Assembly (NCBI GenBank): GCA_028274465.1 | Contig: CM051457.1 | Span: 49,942,362 to 50,006,361 of the forward strand | DNA length: 64,000 nucleotides | Direction: 5' to 3' | DNA from: Plantago ovata | Taxonomy: Eukaryota > Streptophyta > Magnoliopsida > Lamiales > Plantaginaceae | Shown: positions 1 to 12,088 of the stretch, piece by piece | Layout: every line of letters begins with the position of its first letter | Position numbering within the stretch: the stretch's first letter is position 1 | The notes under the pieces: generated by a model | What the model was told of the DNA's origin: nothing | The model's database searches: none | What the model saw: the letters and a program-made list of their open reading frames with translations, nothing else | Program-made: the position numbers and the translations under genes

Positions 1-1028
1 CTCCTACTCCTGCTGCTGATGCGCCACTTCCACTAGAACCTCTTGCTGAAAGAGAGGAAAGTTCTAAAAGACAAGCAGAAACTGAGTTAAATTCAGCAAG
101 TACCAAAAAGAGAAAAACCGCTGCTGTAACTCAAGATTTCTGTCACAATGAAAGTCATCACAATCTGAATGAAGATGATGAAGAAGATGATGACAATCAA
201 ACAATAGCTCAAGCCATAAGAGCTAGACCTTTAACAGCCATAACTCCGTCTGGCCACTCAAGGCATTTTTCGTCTGACTCTTCAGCAAGAGATCAAGACA
301 ATGCTAAATCAAGAAGAAGAAGGCAAAGACAGGAAGAGAAAAGGCTGGCCAGCATTGCTATTGGCTCCGGCATTGAATATACTAAGACCAGCAATGAGGA
401 AACCACTCAGAATGTAATAAGAAACATTCATGGTTGCTGGATTTTAAAGCTGGAAGACTTGCTGGTGAATGAGTTCTTTCCTACAGCCATTTTGAATCAG
501 ATGTTCAAATGGATTGAACTCAAGGTCCAAAGAAAGCAAAGGGAAGAATCCCTCCCAAGAAATATTGCTGGGAAATGGTTGAATCTAGAGGTCTATGTAA
601 GAAGAGTTGCCATTGGTAAGACATACAAGCAAGAACCAAATATAATCAAACCACCTGGCATCGCTTTCTATGCTGACCCGGTAACAAAGAAACCTAAGAA
701 GAAACTTGGATTGATTCCTTATGAGTACTTCTATCTTACTGCTCAGGATCAAGAAGAAGATCTTCTCTGGTTAAGAAAGATTCATCCGAGAAACATTTTA
801 GATACACAACTTCTCCATGCCAGCAATTGGGGCATGCATTTGTGGGTAATTAACTACATGGAAATGAATGCTGAAAAGCATCATCATACTGCCTGCAAAA
901 ATGCAAGAATTCTTCAACTACAAGTCCGTAGGCTTCTGGAAAACTACGAGAAGGATTGTGTTGAATTCACTACTCTTGCTGAGAAGAGTGTAAGAGAGAT
1001 TCTGAGAAAATCCTCTGAAAGAGTTTAA
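1..1028 (+). CDS. C-terminal part of Sirevirus-like third ORF (copy 1)
   Basis: The visible reading frame is the C-terminal part of the third ORF that follows pol in this family. It begins with an acidic, Glu/Asp-rich and Arg/Lys-rich linker, then enters a conserved globular-looking C-terminal domain containing GCWILKLEDL, the phrase LIPYEYFYLTAQDQEEDLLW, SNWGMHLWV, and an ending rich in Lys/Glu (LAEKSVREILRKSS). The same domain recurs at 11378-11827, 26845-27381 and on the minus strand at 48451-49094. I see no membrane segment or signal peptide here. Sireviruses often carry a so-called envelope-like ORF at this place; whether this protein has any such role is unknown. It looks open to its stop at the 3' side. 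Confidence 0.6.
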   Translation, partial: PTPAADAPLPLEPLAEREESSKRQAETELNSASTKKRKTAAVTQDFCHNESHHNLNEDDEEDDDNQTIAQAIRARPLTAITPSGHSRHFSSDSSARDQDNAKSRRRRQRQEEKRLASIAIGSGIEYTKTSNEETTQNVIRNIHGCWILKLEDLLVNEFFPTAILNQMFKWIELKVQRKQREESLPRNIAGKWLNLEVYVRRVAIGKTYKQEPNIIKPPGIAFYADPVTKKPKKKLGLIPYEYFYLTAQDQEEDLLWLRKIHPRNILDTQLLHASNWGMHLWVINYMEMNAEKHHHTACKNARILQLQVRRLLENYEKDCVEFTTLAEKSVREILRKSSERV

Positions 1029-1289
1029 GTCCCTGCAATAGTTTTTGTTAAAGTTTTTGTTTGCTGATTCATTGTTATCTATGCTTTCTTGTAAACTTCT
1101 GAATGATAACTTTCAGCAATGAATTCCTTTTGACTCTTATTGGTTTTTGATTATGCAACTTACTTATGCTTACTGTTTATTATTTCAAGTATGCTTGCAT
1201 TAATCATCTGATTTATTCAACATCAGAAATCTCTAAAAGGGTAATAATTAATTTAGCCATGGATTGCTAACATCAAAAAGGGGGAAATT

Positions 1290-2973
1290 TGTTAGGAAAC
1301 TTGTAATTTTGATGAGCAATTAACCATGCTAAATTAAGAAAAGTCCAGTAACTAGTACTCTTAAGGTCCATAGGAATTTAGAATTTTAAGGACATTGTAA
1401 AAGAGGAACGTTTGCTGATGACTTAGATAGGTGTTAGATAAGTTATTTCTTTTGTGGATGACGTACTTTAATTTCTGTGAAGAAATTAATCTATTGACAC
1501 ATTTGCGTATGATGTATTTTATTTTCTGAAAAGAAAATATCTTATTGATGCTTAGCTTTGATGTAACTTATTTTCTGAAAAGAAAATGACCTATTGAAGC
1601 ATTTGCTGAAGATGTATTTTGTTTATTACAAACAAATTATTGAAGAAAATAAGAAACCGGTCAGAATCTTGAAGAATTTTGAAGATCTGAAGACTTGAAG
1701 ACTTGAAGACTTGAAGATTGCTGAAGACTGGTAAGGCACGTGTTGCTGAGAAAGTGAAATTTTCAGCAATAGCATTGCATAAGTGAAAATCTGAAAGACA
1801 GAGTAGGTTGTGCTTGCTGAAACTGAGAATGAACACTTGCTGATGAACATATGTGACCTCTTGCTGAATGTACGTGATTTTGCGCTCCATTGTTACTGTT
1901 TGAATTCTATTCAAAGGTGCATTTAATGCAAAGCTTACACGCGAAGGACATGAAGACTAGAAGACAAACAAAGGTTGCTGCTGAAAGTACAAAAGCAAGA
2001 TAGTGACATGTTAAGGAACAAAAGCCTTAGGATTTGAAATTCAAACGACTCCTTAATTGCACTATAAATAGAGGTCATCCAGCAAAGAGTTGAAGTGTGT
2101 CAACAACGTGATCAAACTCTCACTTGTGCTTAAAATTCACAAACCTTCAATCACTCTTACTGCCATTGATCCGTTCCAAGACATAAAGCTTGAAAAAGCT
2201 ACTTGTGAAGAAGTAGAACAAACTCGGCTAAGAAATTAGTTAAGTGTTCTTTCTTTCGAACAAGAACAAGTCTTGACACCAGAAACAATCAAACTTGTTT
2301 ACTGCAAAGTATTCCAAGTTGTGTTTCTTAGATTACTTGTTGTAACTGAATAAGTTATAATTAAGTGATCTCACCCCAAAACTCTCTAACTGAAAATACA
2401 CCCTTTCAGGCGTGATATACAGGGGGAACTTAATCGAGCAAGCTTTTGCTGATTAAAAGTACCAAGTTTGGTGGAGAACAAGGTTGAGTTCTCTAGTTTA
2501 GGTTGGAGACAAAGCAAGTGTGCTTTGGTTTCTGTTGAATCGCTTTAGATAGGAGATTGTAAGGAACCTCAATCATATCTTAGTGGATTCAGTCCTAGAA
2601 AGGACAAAGTGGATTAGTTGGGAGATTACGCCACTCTCAGATACCACTCTAAAAGCGTTTGTGTGATTTACTTACTGCATTTAGCTTTCAGCAAATTATA
2701 TCTGTTTGTACACACACACACATCACTTGCTGAAACACTTTACTTGCTGAAAAAGCACTTATCGTTTCAAAGACTTCCGCTCTCTGATTTTAAGTATCAG
2801 CAAACCAAGCTACTGTAAAGTAACTTACGCTTGCTGAGAAAGTTAAGTATCAGCAACCTCATTACTGAAAAGTAATAAGTACTTGCTGAGAAAGTTTTAA
2901 ACGACAAAAGTTTGAAAAGACTATTCACCCCCCCCCCCCTCTAGTCTTTTCTTGTAGTTTAAAGGGACCAACA
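1290..2973 (+). repeat. 3' LTR of Sirevirus-like copy 1
   Basis: The LTR begins TGTTAGGAAACTTG directly after the polypurine tract and ends GGGACCAACA. At about 1684 bp it is the longest LTR of this family in the window. It contains several degenerate units built around TTTTCTGAAAAGAAAA (about 1480-1640), a longer poly-C run near 2928-2940, and many TTGCTGAA/TTCAGCAA words. Confidence 0.88.
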
Positions 2974-3861
2974 AAGACCAAAAACGTGTCTCGACCGACC
3001 TGGAGCTCCCAGGCGGTTCGCCCGGCACGCCAGGCGGTTCACCTGGGACCCCAGGCGATTCGCCCCCCCCAGTTTCCGACTTCTATATATATGTTTACCC
3101 ATTCTCTACGTTTTTCATACCCTTTCACATTATTTTGAGAGACGAATTTTCCAGAGCCTGTTCTAGGAATTCTTAGAATAGGAGACTGTTTTTCTTATCA
3201 ATTTGGAGGATTAAGCATAGCAATTGGACCTCGTTGTTTATCAATTCTTGCTTGTGAGTTAGCAATTCTTCGGAGATTGACAACCTTCGTTGGTAACATT
3301 GTATCTCACGATTTTTCTACTTTTATTTATTTCTTTCAACATGTTTTCATTCAATCTTTCTTTGATTCTTGTTGATTGCAATTTATCTATGAGTAGTTAA
3401 ATCTATCGTTGGTGATAGTATGTGATTTCTTAGCTAGGGTTCTTAATTATGCATGAGTGGCTGTAAAGCGATTCAGACTTGACTTATTGCTTTATTTCTT
3501 TGATCTATCTAAGCCCTCTATCTTCGTAGTGTTGAATTGAACGGAACACATTGGACAATTCATGATCTTAGATTTCTATGCAAACGTTCAAGTACTTCAT
3601 GCATGATTATTAACCTGATGCTTTGAATGATCATACTATCGCTAACTTCCATTATTATTGATAAGAAAATTTGTGCTAAGTCGTTTGTTGAGTTTATAGT
3701 TTAAGTTAAATTAGATAAAGCTAGTTATAGTCCTTAGAGATTGACACTCGAGGTTATTTTACTTCTACACTACGTACCTTGGTTTTCGTTGTAGTTGTGA
3801 ATTGCCTTTGGCTAAAAATAAATTTATTTGATTAATTGAGTCTGACAATCTCACTTCATCA
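2974..3861 (+). repeat. Ty3/gypsy solo LTR D, visible 3' part
   Basis: This matches, on the opposite strand, the gypsy LTRs at 55427-56634, 58096-59299 and 62423-63584. It carries the GGCG-type palindrome array (3008-3070), a TATA-rich site (TATATATATG near 3085) and ends in CTTCATCA, matching the family terminus GTTCATCA. The first roughly 320 bp are missing because copy 1 of the Sirevirus-like family is inserted at its left edge; they should lie left of the window. On the right it runs straight into copia pol sequence beginning TTCATGAC, and no gypsy internal sequence follows, so it is a solo LTR. Confidence 0.75.
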
Positions 3862-5792
3862 TTCATGACAAAGAATTTCCAGTAAAAGACGCGGTTGCTC
3901 CAGATGTTCCTGAAACTATGCAACTTCCTGTGCCTGCTGACGAGTTACCTCAAACCAGCAATGTTGAACAAGCAGTTGCTGATAACCAATCTCAGCAGAG
4001 ACACAACAAAATACCAGTAGTACTGAGCAAGTACATACTGATGAAGAGTCACATGCTGAAGAGCGAACTTATCCAGATCCAAAGAGCGGAAAACCTATTA
4101 ATAAATGGATTAGAGATCATCCCTCTACGGATATGATTGGTGATATTGACAAACGCCAAGTGACTAGATCCAAAATATCTACTAATCAAGAAATTGCTGA
4201 AGAAGCAAATGTCATAGAAGTAGAAGATTTGTTCTCTTGCTTTGTTTTAGAAATTGAACCCAAGACCATAGAAGAAGCTTTAAAGCATTCGGAATGGATC
4301 AAGGCAATGCAAGAAGAACTGGATCAATTTGAAAGGAACAAAGTCTGGAAACTTGTACCCCTTGCTGAAGGAAAGAAAGCAAATGGTACAAAGTGGGTGT
4401 TCAGAAACAAGTTGAGTGAGTCTGGAGAAGTAACAAGGAACAAGGCACGTTTAGTTGCTCAAGGTTACTGTCAGACTGAAGGATTGGACTATGATGAGTC
4501 TTATGCTCCAGTTGCGAGATTGGATGCAATTAGGCTTTTCTTAGTATTTGCTTCTCGCAATGACTTCATTGTTTATCAAATGGGTGTTAAAAGTGCATTC
4601 CTAAATGGTGAACTTGCTGAAGAAGTCTACTTGGAACAACCCCCTGGCTTTGAACTTCCCTCAGAAACCAAGATGGTATACAAGCTTCAGAAAGCTGTAT
4701 ATGGTCTAAAGCAAGCACCAAGAGCTTGGTATGATACCTTAGCTAAGTTCTTGCTGGACAATGGTTTCAAGAAAGGTGAAGTTGACAAAACTTTATTTTC
4801 CATGAACCATGATGGTAAAATACTCTTAGTCCAGATTTATGTGGATGACATAATATTTGGATCTAAGGACAAGCAACTTTGTGATGATTTTGCCAAACTC
4901 ATGACAAACAAGTTTGAAATGAGTATGATGGGTAAATTGAATTATTTCCTAGGATTGCAAGTCAAGCAACTCAAAGATGGAATATTCATAAATGAAGCAA
5001 AGTATGCAAAGGAAAGGCTCATAAAGTTCAGGATCAAAGAGGAAGAAAAACCTGAAAACATCCCTATGAGTGTTGGTACCAAATTGGGCTATACTAAACT
5101 AGATAAGAGTGTTGATGAAAACTAGTATAGGAAGCTAATTGGTTCTTTGTAGTATTTAACAGCAAGTAGACCTGACATTCAGTATGTTGTTTGTGTGTGT
5201 GCAAGATTCTAATCTGATCCAAGAGAATCACACTACAAAAAGGTACTTAAGATACTGAAATATGTCAAAGGTATAATCAATGTTGGATAATGGTATCCTA
5301 AAGATTCTGGATTGGAATTGGTTGGTTAAGCTGATGCTGATCATGGAGGATCAACTCTTGATAGAAAAAGTACTTCTGGAACTTGTCAGTTTCTAGGTAC
5401 TAGATTAATATCATGGTTCAGCAAGAAGCAAACCTGTGTTGCCAATTCATCTACTGAATCTGACTACATTGCGGCTGGATGTTGCACAGCTCAAATCCTA
5501 TGGATTCAATAACAATTAAGAGATTATGGTATTTCTGCAAAGAAAACACCAATCTTTTGTGATAATACAAGTGCTATTGCTATCACGCAAAATCCTAATT
5601 AAGTTCCACTCAAGGACAAAGCACATTGATATTAGACATCATTTCATTAGCGATCATGTGGAAAAAGGAGACGTTGAGGTTGTGAAAGTAGGTACTGATG
5701 ATCAACTTGCTGACATCTTTACCAAGCCTCTACCAGATAATAGGTTTGCAATGCTTTGGTATAACCTTGGATTGATTGAACTACCTCAATAG
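3862..5792 (+). pseudogene. copia pol remnant: RT and RNase H (copy 3)
   Basis: This stretch encodes the copia-type reverse transcriptase ([36 protein letters not shown], the catalytic YVDD motif within QIYVDDIIFGS) and then RNase H ([42 protein letters not shown]). The order integrase, RT, RNase H is what defines Ty1/copia. It is a fossil with several breaks. The matching stretch in copy 2 is 20144-21310. Confidence 0.85.
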
Positions 5793-5812
5793 TAAGGGAT
5801 ACATTTGGTAGA

Positions 5813-6180
5813 TTGCTGAAACAGGCATTCAGCAAGCCAAAGTATGCTTACATGTATAAAGTCCCTTCCACTGATTTCTTCTAAAAAGAAACGATAGTTC
5901 ACTACATGATTGCTGAAACATACATTCAGCAAGTAATTCCTTCAAACCAGGTATTTGTTAGGAAACTTGATCACTTGCTGAGACGGGTAATCAGTAAAGG
6001 AAAAACTTTGAAGATTGTTGAAACTGGCATTCAGACTATCAAAGATACTAAAGCAGGTATTCAAGTACCTAAAGAAAAACCTGAGACGGGAACTCAGCAA
6101 AGAGCAAGAATTCTTCTCGGATTTTACCTAAGGATATCTAAATATAAAAAGAATTTGCTGAGATGGGAACTCAGAAATGT
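5813..6180 (+). repeat. Hairpin-repeat spacer between pol and third ORF (copy 3)
   Basis: Repeats of a unit like TTGCTGAA-ACAGGCA-TTCAGCAA (5813-5835, and again near 5910-5935, 5972-6000, 6014-6040) fill this spacer. The arms are exact reverse complements in the best copies, so each unit can form an 8-bp stem with a 7-nt loop. The same array is in copy 2 (21383-21720) and copy 5 (54360-54700). No coding function is apparent. Confidence 0.65.
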
Positions 6181-6763
6181 CTTTTAACTCAAAGAAAAAT
6201 GAGATATTTGATTAAGGGGGAATTTTCAATAAATACAAGGCTTTTTACCTAAAAAAGGTAAGTGCCAAAGTCAAATTGATTAAAATCACTGAAAAGATTC
6301 TCATTACTTCAGCAAGCAATTAGTGTTGGAGTAAAAAGGATCAAATCCCGTGAATCAAGGTAAAATCAATTTGTGACGTTAATTGTGGCACATATAAACT
6401 CGCTGTTAATCATGACATGAAATACAATCGTGGCTATTGATTTTAAAGCAGTTTTTGATCCAATGGTTGATATTACAAAGAGAAAGTATGCTCTAAGCGT
6501 TTTTGTTAGTGGACCACTATGCATTTAATACAAAGGCTCCACTAACACAGATGAATCTCTGTTTTACCCTTGCTGAGAACTCAAAACCATTGAGCTTCTC
6601 ACACAACAGAGACACTATATAAACAAAGATTTAAAGAAAGACAAAATTCTTTAACTCACATTTCCTTTCTCTGCAAATTCTCTAGCCTGTGCTCTGAATT
6701 CACTGTACCTCCGGTCAAAAAGAAAAACTCTCTTTTTCGTACAACCCCCTTACTATATAACAG
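6181..6763 (+). promoter_or_regulatory. Candidate internal promoter of third ORF (copy 3)
   Basis: TATATAAA at 6616-6623 lies 141 bp before the third-ORF start codon, inside a block conserved in all copies (CACTATATAAAC, then CTTTAACTCACATTTCC). The spacing from TATA to ATG is identical in copy 2 (22182-22189 to 22330). This looks like a transcription start region separate from the LTR promoter. The function is inferred. Confidence 0.5.
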
Positions 6764-9700
6764 ATGGCTCCTAAGAGACAATCATCTAAGACCTCTAAGT
6801 CATGTAAGGCAGACAGTGCTGGAAAAAGCACTACTCCGGTTGAAATTCCGGCAACCAACACAGTGAAAATTGTGTTGAAAAACGACAGAGTAACCAAAGA
6901 CCCATGCCGCCTGCATATCTCGACACTGCAAAGTGTGAACAGATGATGCAGTGGGGAGGATTTGCCAAGGAAAAGAACATTAGATACTTCTATGAACAAG
7001 AACTACACGAAGAAAACGAAGAGGCGTTGAACTTCTACCTCAGTTCAAGGTGTGCAAATCATCCTGAAATGGATTGATTTAGCAAACATCTTTCAGATTC
7101 CAACTACTGGAACTGAAGATGACATCACTGCCACTGATGAAGAAATTGAAGCCTTCTACATTGATGTCAGAAATGAAAGAATGAAAAAAGGAGAGATTGC
7201 TCACATGACTTGGACAAAGCACGTAAAGAGGAAGCATCTCTGACATTCGCTTGGTCTGGTAGCTTTTCTACTAATCAAAGTCTTAGACTCCCAAGTTGGA
7301 GGAATTGATCAAGTTGGCTTGAGAAGGTGGCCATTGCTGATGCATATCCATGAGAATAAAACTGAGCTCAACTGGGGTAAGTACATTTTCAACAGACTTG
7401 TTGATTGTGTTACTAAGTTGAAGGTAAAGGTTGAAGACAATACAGTCTCACCTACCTTTCCAGTGATGTATGGATTGAAAATATGCTACATCCTTGAACA
7501 TTTCAGGATTCAGCTAAGAAACCCATTGCCAATTAAGAAATCAGTATGCAATGTGGGAAGAGCCTTCTACAAGCAGAATGGACCTAAGCTTGCTGACAAG
7601 AAGTCAAACAGGACAACAGCTGCAAATGTTGTAAATATTGGTCAGCAAGATAGGTATCCAACAGCTGCAAATGTTGCTGAGACTGATAATCAGTCCATGA
7701 ATGCAACAACTACAGATGTTGATCAGCAAGGTAAGTGTACAACAGCTGCAAATGTTGTTGCTGAAGCCACTGCGGTTGCTGAAACTAATGCACCCAGTGA
7801 GAAATCTAAGAAGAAAAAGAGAAAAGTTGATGATGACACTCAAATTGCAGCGTCATCAGCTGACCCTATTCCCAAGAAGAAACGGACAAAGACTTACCGA
7901 AGAAAGAAAACAACGGCACGTAAGTCCGTTCCAATTGTCCATGATTTATCAGATGATGCTCCAGTGGCTGTAGTAGATGTTGTTGAAGTGTTTGCAGAAG
8001 CCTTCAGCAATGTTGAAGTGTTTGCAGAAGCCTTCACCAATCAACCCAACGTTGATACATCTACTGATACAATACCACATAGCAGTGGAAATGAAATTCC
8101 TGCCCATGTCCCCGATATCTACATTGTAGATAATCTTGATGAAAACACTTTGGAACCAGCAAGTGATATTGCTGCAGACTTGAGAAGAGCGGCACTTGCT
8201 GAAAATGCTGCTGAAGAAATAGTTGTTGAACAAGCAACTAATCCGGTCCCAGAAATTGCTGAAGCTGTAATTGCTGAAGAACCACTTGCTGAGACTGCAA
8301 TGGTTCAAGTCCCAGAGGTTGCTGAAACACAACAAGAGACAGTATTTGACGATGCATCTCAAGATGCTGAGAATATTAGACCTAGTTCACCTTTGACCTC
8401 TATTGACAAAGTTCAACTGGTGTTGACTGACCTAAGCCAGCAAATGGACTTGGAGATTGAAGACAACTCCAACAAATCAGTAGACATGTTCATGACAAGT
8501 AGTGAACTTAAAGGTCAAAATGTCTCTGCTCAACTTGTCAATTCAGAGACAAGGGAGATTGCTGAATCTGCACAGCTTTCTAAATTAGAGAAAGAAAAGA
8601 AGTCTGCTGAAGAACAAGTCCCAGATAATGAAGTTGCTATCATTGCTGAAAGGACTGAGTCACCACCTGCCCTTCTTCAGCAAGTAGTTAACTCAGATAT
8701 AAGCAAAACTTCACTATCTGAAACATTATATTTTGCTAATATAATTGTTTCCTTACAGACTTCTCAAGATACAAGTCAGTTTATTGCTGAAACTTCTGCA
8801 CCAGAATCCACAACTCCTGTTTAGCAGGTAGATGAAAATTTTGGTGAATCTACTAAGTTTGAAGACTTAGTACTTGTATCTAATATAAAGTTATTTCAGG
8901 ATGAACAATTCAAGGATGCTGCCCAAGCTCCTGAAGCAATGGAAATAGTACCAGCACAACTTAGTGTGCAACATGAGCTTTCTGAACATCAGCAGGTAAA
9001 TCATGTTACAGTTTTAGACTCTAAAACTATTTTCCAAAACCTTCATGAACTTAATTTTATTCTCTTTCAGGCTCAAAAGGAGACCACTGAAGTGGTTCAC
9101 ATCACTGAATACCTTGACCAGAGTTGCTAAGTCTGTCAGCAACTGGCAACGGTACAGCAGGATGGATTTCTCTGATCTTCACCTTCATCTTTCCAATGAG
9201 AAATTGAGAATCTCTTTATTGAGACTCGAGACATTTGTACACTCAATACTTCCAGAAGAGCTTACATATTCTCAGCTAATGAGCTCAAGTCTGATTGCTC
9301 TAATCATAGAAAATATGAAAGAAAAATTCAAGAGTGCCTCTCCAGCTGAACAAGATGTGATGCTCAAGGGTTCCTTTGTATCCGTGATGGCTGATCCCCA
9401 CAAAATCAATGAAGAAGAGGAAGTTACAAGTGCTTCTATGTACAAACATCTCGAGTTAGTCATACTAACGGACGATGATGAAGAAGAAGAGGATGAAAAT
9501 ATCCAAAAGGATACCAGTGATGATGATGAAGGAAAAGGTTCCAAGGACAACAAGGACGATGATGATGATAATCAAGGTCCTAGTCCTGATGCTGGTGGAG
9601 TTAAACTAACAGTTGCTGAGACTGAAAATCAAAATACTGAGAATCAACAAGCTGACCAATCTCATAGTCAGCATCAAGAATCCACTCCTGCTCCTACTGA

Positions 9701-11827
9701 GACAAGTACTCAGGCAACTGAACAAGTCGTTGAAACTGAAGAAGAGTACGCCAGAAAGCGTGTTGAAATGCACTTAGGCAAAGCTAAGCTTTCTGATGCC
9801 GAGTTAGCTTTACTCGAAGCCAAGGTCACTGATCCAAACCTTGAAGATGAAGAAATGGATGAAGATTATCAAAGAGCACTTCAAAATAGTCTACAAATTC
9901 ATGCTAGACATACGCAGAATCTAGACATTGCTCAATCTTCAGGAGTGAACAACACGGAAGTCTCCTCCCTTCCACTTACTACTGGTGAAACTCCAGTTGT
10001 TGAGTTAAAAGAGTTACCCTCAGCAACCACTCAACCACAAGTGTCTGAAGCTAAAGATTTGGGAACCAAGGTTGTTGGCCTTGACGAATCTGATGACGAA
10101 GAAGATCTCTCTAATTTCTCAACAAATGAAGAAGAAAGAACAAAGAACATTGAACCCAAAGAGGTTGCAATTCCTCCCCCATCTCTCCAAACTGATGAAG
10201 GAGATGTTGAGAGAAGTCGCTTGCTTAGAAATGATGATCAATTCGCTACTGAGATCAAATCTCATTCACTTACTCCCTCTCTAGTTCCGTTTCCTAACGT
10301 TGAGGATTTTACTCCTAGAATAAAGGCACTAATGGCTGTTCACAAAGCATGCCAAGAAGAGGATGATGCATTGCTTGCTGAGAGTCCGCTTGACAATGGA
10401 AAAATACTGGCTACAGTGCTGAAACGCACTACTTCTCTTACCACAGATCAGAAAGACATCAGTCTACATCACAAAAGCTATGAAGAAGATGTCAGTCAAG
10501 CACTCAAACCTGCTAAAAGTGCATTGAAAAACGCTCAGGCTTTCATTGAAGAAGAAGTCGACAATGAGCACAGACGTAAGGAGAACTTAGCTTGTATTAA
10601 GGAAGAAATGTCCAAGCTAACTACTGATCAGCAAGGCATAATTCTCAAATACAACAGCCTAAGTACTCTTGATGAAAATTGCAATGAGTTTTTCTCTCTA
10701 CACATCCGACCGATGATGCAATCCATGTCTAAGGGGGAAGATAAACAAAGAAAATCTTCAAGATCAAAGAAACCCTCTGCTGAAGCGCCATTGATACTTC
10801 CTGGTCCACCTCCCAGAGAACCTCTTGCTGAAACAGAGCAAAGTTCTAAGAAACGAGCTGAAACAGATTCTGAGAGAAGTTCAGCAAATCCAAAAAGGAG
10901 AAGAACTTCTGCTGAAACTCAAGAATACTGTCACACTGAGAGTCATCAAAATCTGAATGAAGATGATGATAATGCTGATGACCAAACAATAGCTTAAGCA
11001 ATAAGAGCTAGGCCTATTTCAGCCTTAACTCCTTCTGGCCAATCTAAACACTTCTCTTCTGACTCAAGATCTTCAGCAAGAGACCAAGAAAATGCTAAGT
11101 CAAGAAGAAGAAGGCAAAGACAGGAAGAAAAGAGGCTAGCCAGCACTGCAATTGGCACTGGCATTGAATATACAAAGACCAGCAATGAGGAAACAACTCA
11201 GAATGTGATCAGAAACCTACATGGTTGCTGGATCATAAAGCTGGAAGATCTTTTGGCCAATGATTTCTTTCCAACTGTTGTACTTCATCAAATGTACACT
11301 TGGATTGAATTGAAAGTGAAAAGAAAAGAAAGGGATCCTCCCCCTACCCAAGAAACATTGTTGCAAAATGGCTGAACTTGGAGATCTTAGTAAGAAGAAC
11401 TTCTATCGGCAAGAAGCTAAAACAAGAGCCCGATTTAATTAAACCAATAGATGTTGCTTACTACAGTGATCCTTTAACCAAGAAGTCCAAGAAGAAATAT
11501 GGCTTGATTCCTTATGAGTATTTTTATCTCACTGCCAAGGACCAAGAAGAAGATCTTCTCTGGTTAAGAAAGATTCATGCCAACAAGGGAATTTCAGATA
11601 CTCAACTTCTCCATGCTAGCAATTGGGGCATGCACTTGTGGGTACTTCACTACAAAGAAATGAATGGTAAAAATCATCATTATACTGCCTGCAAGAATGC
11701 AAGGATTATTCAACTTGAAGTCCGTAAGCTACTTGAAGATTACGAGAAGGACTGTGTTGAATTCTCTGCTCTTGCTGAGAAGAGTGTAAGGGAGATTCTG
11801 AGGAAATCTTCTGCTGAAATAGCTTAA
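6764..11827 (+). pseudogene. Large third ORF after pol, broken (copy 3)
   Basis: This starts MAPKRQSSKTSKS and runs about 5 kb. In order: a basic N-terminus; a conserved domain with IDLANIFQIP, CYILEHFRIQLRNPLPIKKS and VCNVGRAFYKQNGPK that resembles the putative plant transposon protein domain often found after pol in plant copia elements; a nuclear-localisation-like KKKKRKVDDD; a long region full of AET/VAET repeats; an acidic tract (DDDEEEEDEN); and the C-terminal domain shared with copies 1, 2 and 5. No signal peptide or transmembrane segment is visible, so the label envelope-like is positional only. It has several breaks. Three GT...AG segments of 75, 72 and 75 nt lie at 8684-8758, 8828-8899 and 8996-9070. 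Confidence 0.7.
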
Positions 11828-12088
11828 GTCCCTTGTAACAAGCTTTGTTTGTTTTGTTTGCTGATTTTTGTAGTAATCTCTGAACTTTCTTGTAAACTTA
11901 CTGAAAGATAACTATCAGCAATAAGCTTTTGACTCTTATTGGTTTTTGATTATGCAAACTACTCTTGCTTACTATTTTATTATTTAAGTATGCTTGCATT
12001 ATTCAACTGATTTATTCAACATCAGAAATCTCTAAAAGGGTAACAATTAATTTAGCCATGGATTGCTGACATCAAAAAGGGGGAAATT

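Larger units (their letters stand above)
1..2973 (+). mobile_element. Sirevirus-like Ty1/copia element, copy 1 (3' end only)
   Basis: This is the 3' part of a long-LTR copia element: the end of its third ORF, a polypurine tract of the type AAAAAGGGGGAAA just before 1290, and the 3' LTR. The rest lies left of the window. It sits inside a gypsy LTR that continues at 2974, so it is younger than that LTR. The sequence matches copies 2, 3 and 5 across the same parts. The family call rests on the very long LTRs, the extra ORF after pol and the primer site seen in copy 2. What remains looks largely open. Confidence 0.8.

Noticed and set aside
2974-3861. Unique host DNA between two copia segments
   Set aside because: It aligns in reverse to the gypsy LTRs near 56000, 58500 and 63000 and shares their palindrome array and terminus.
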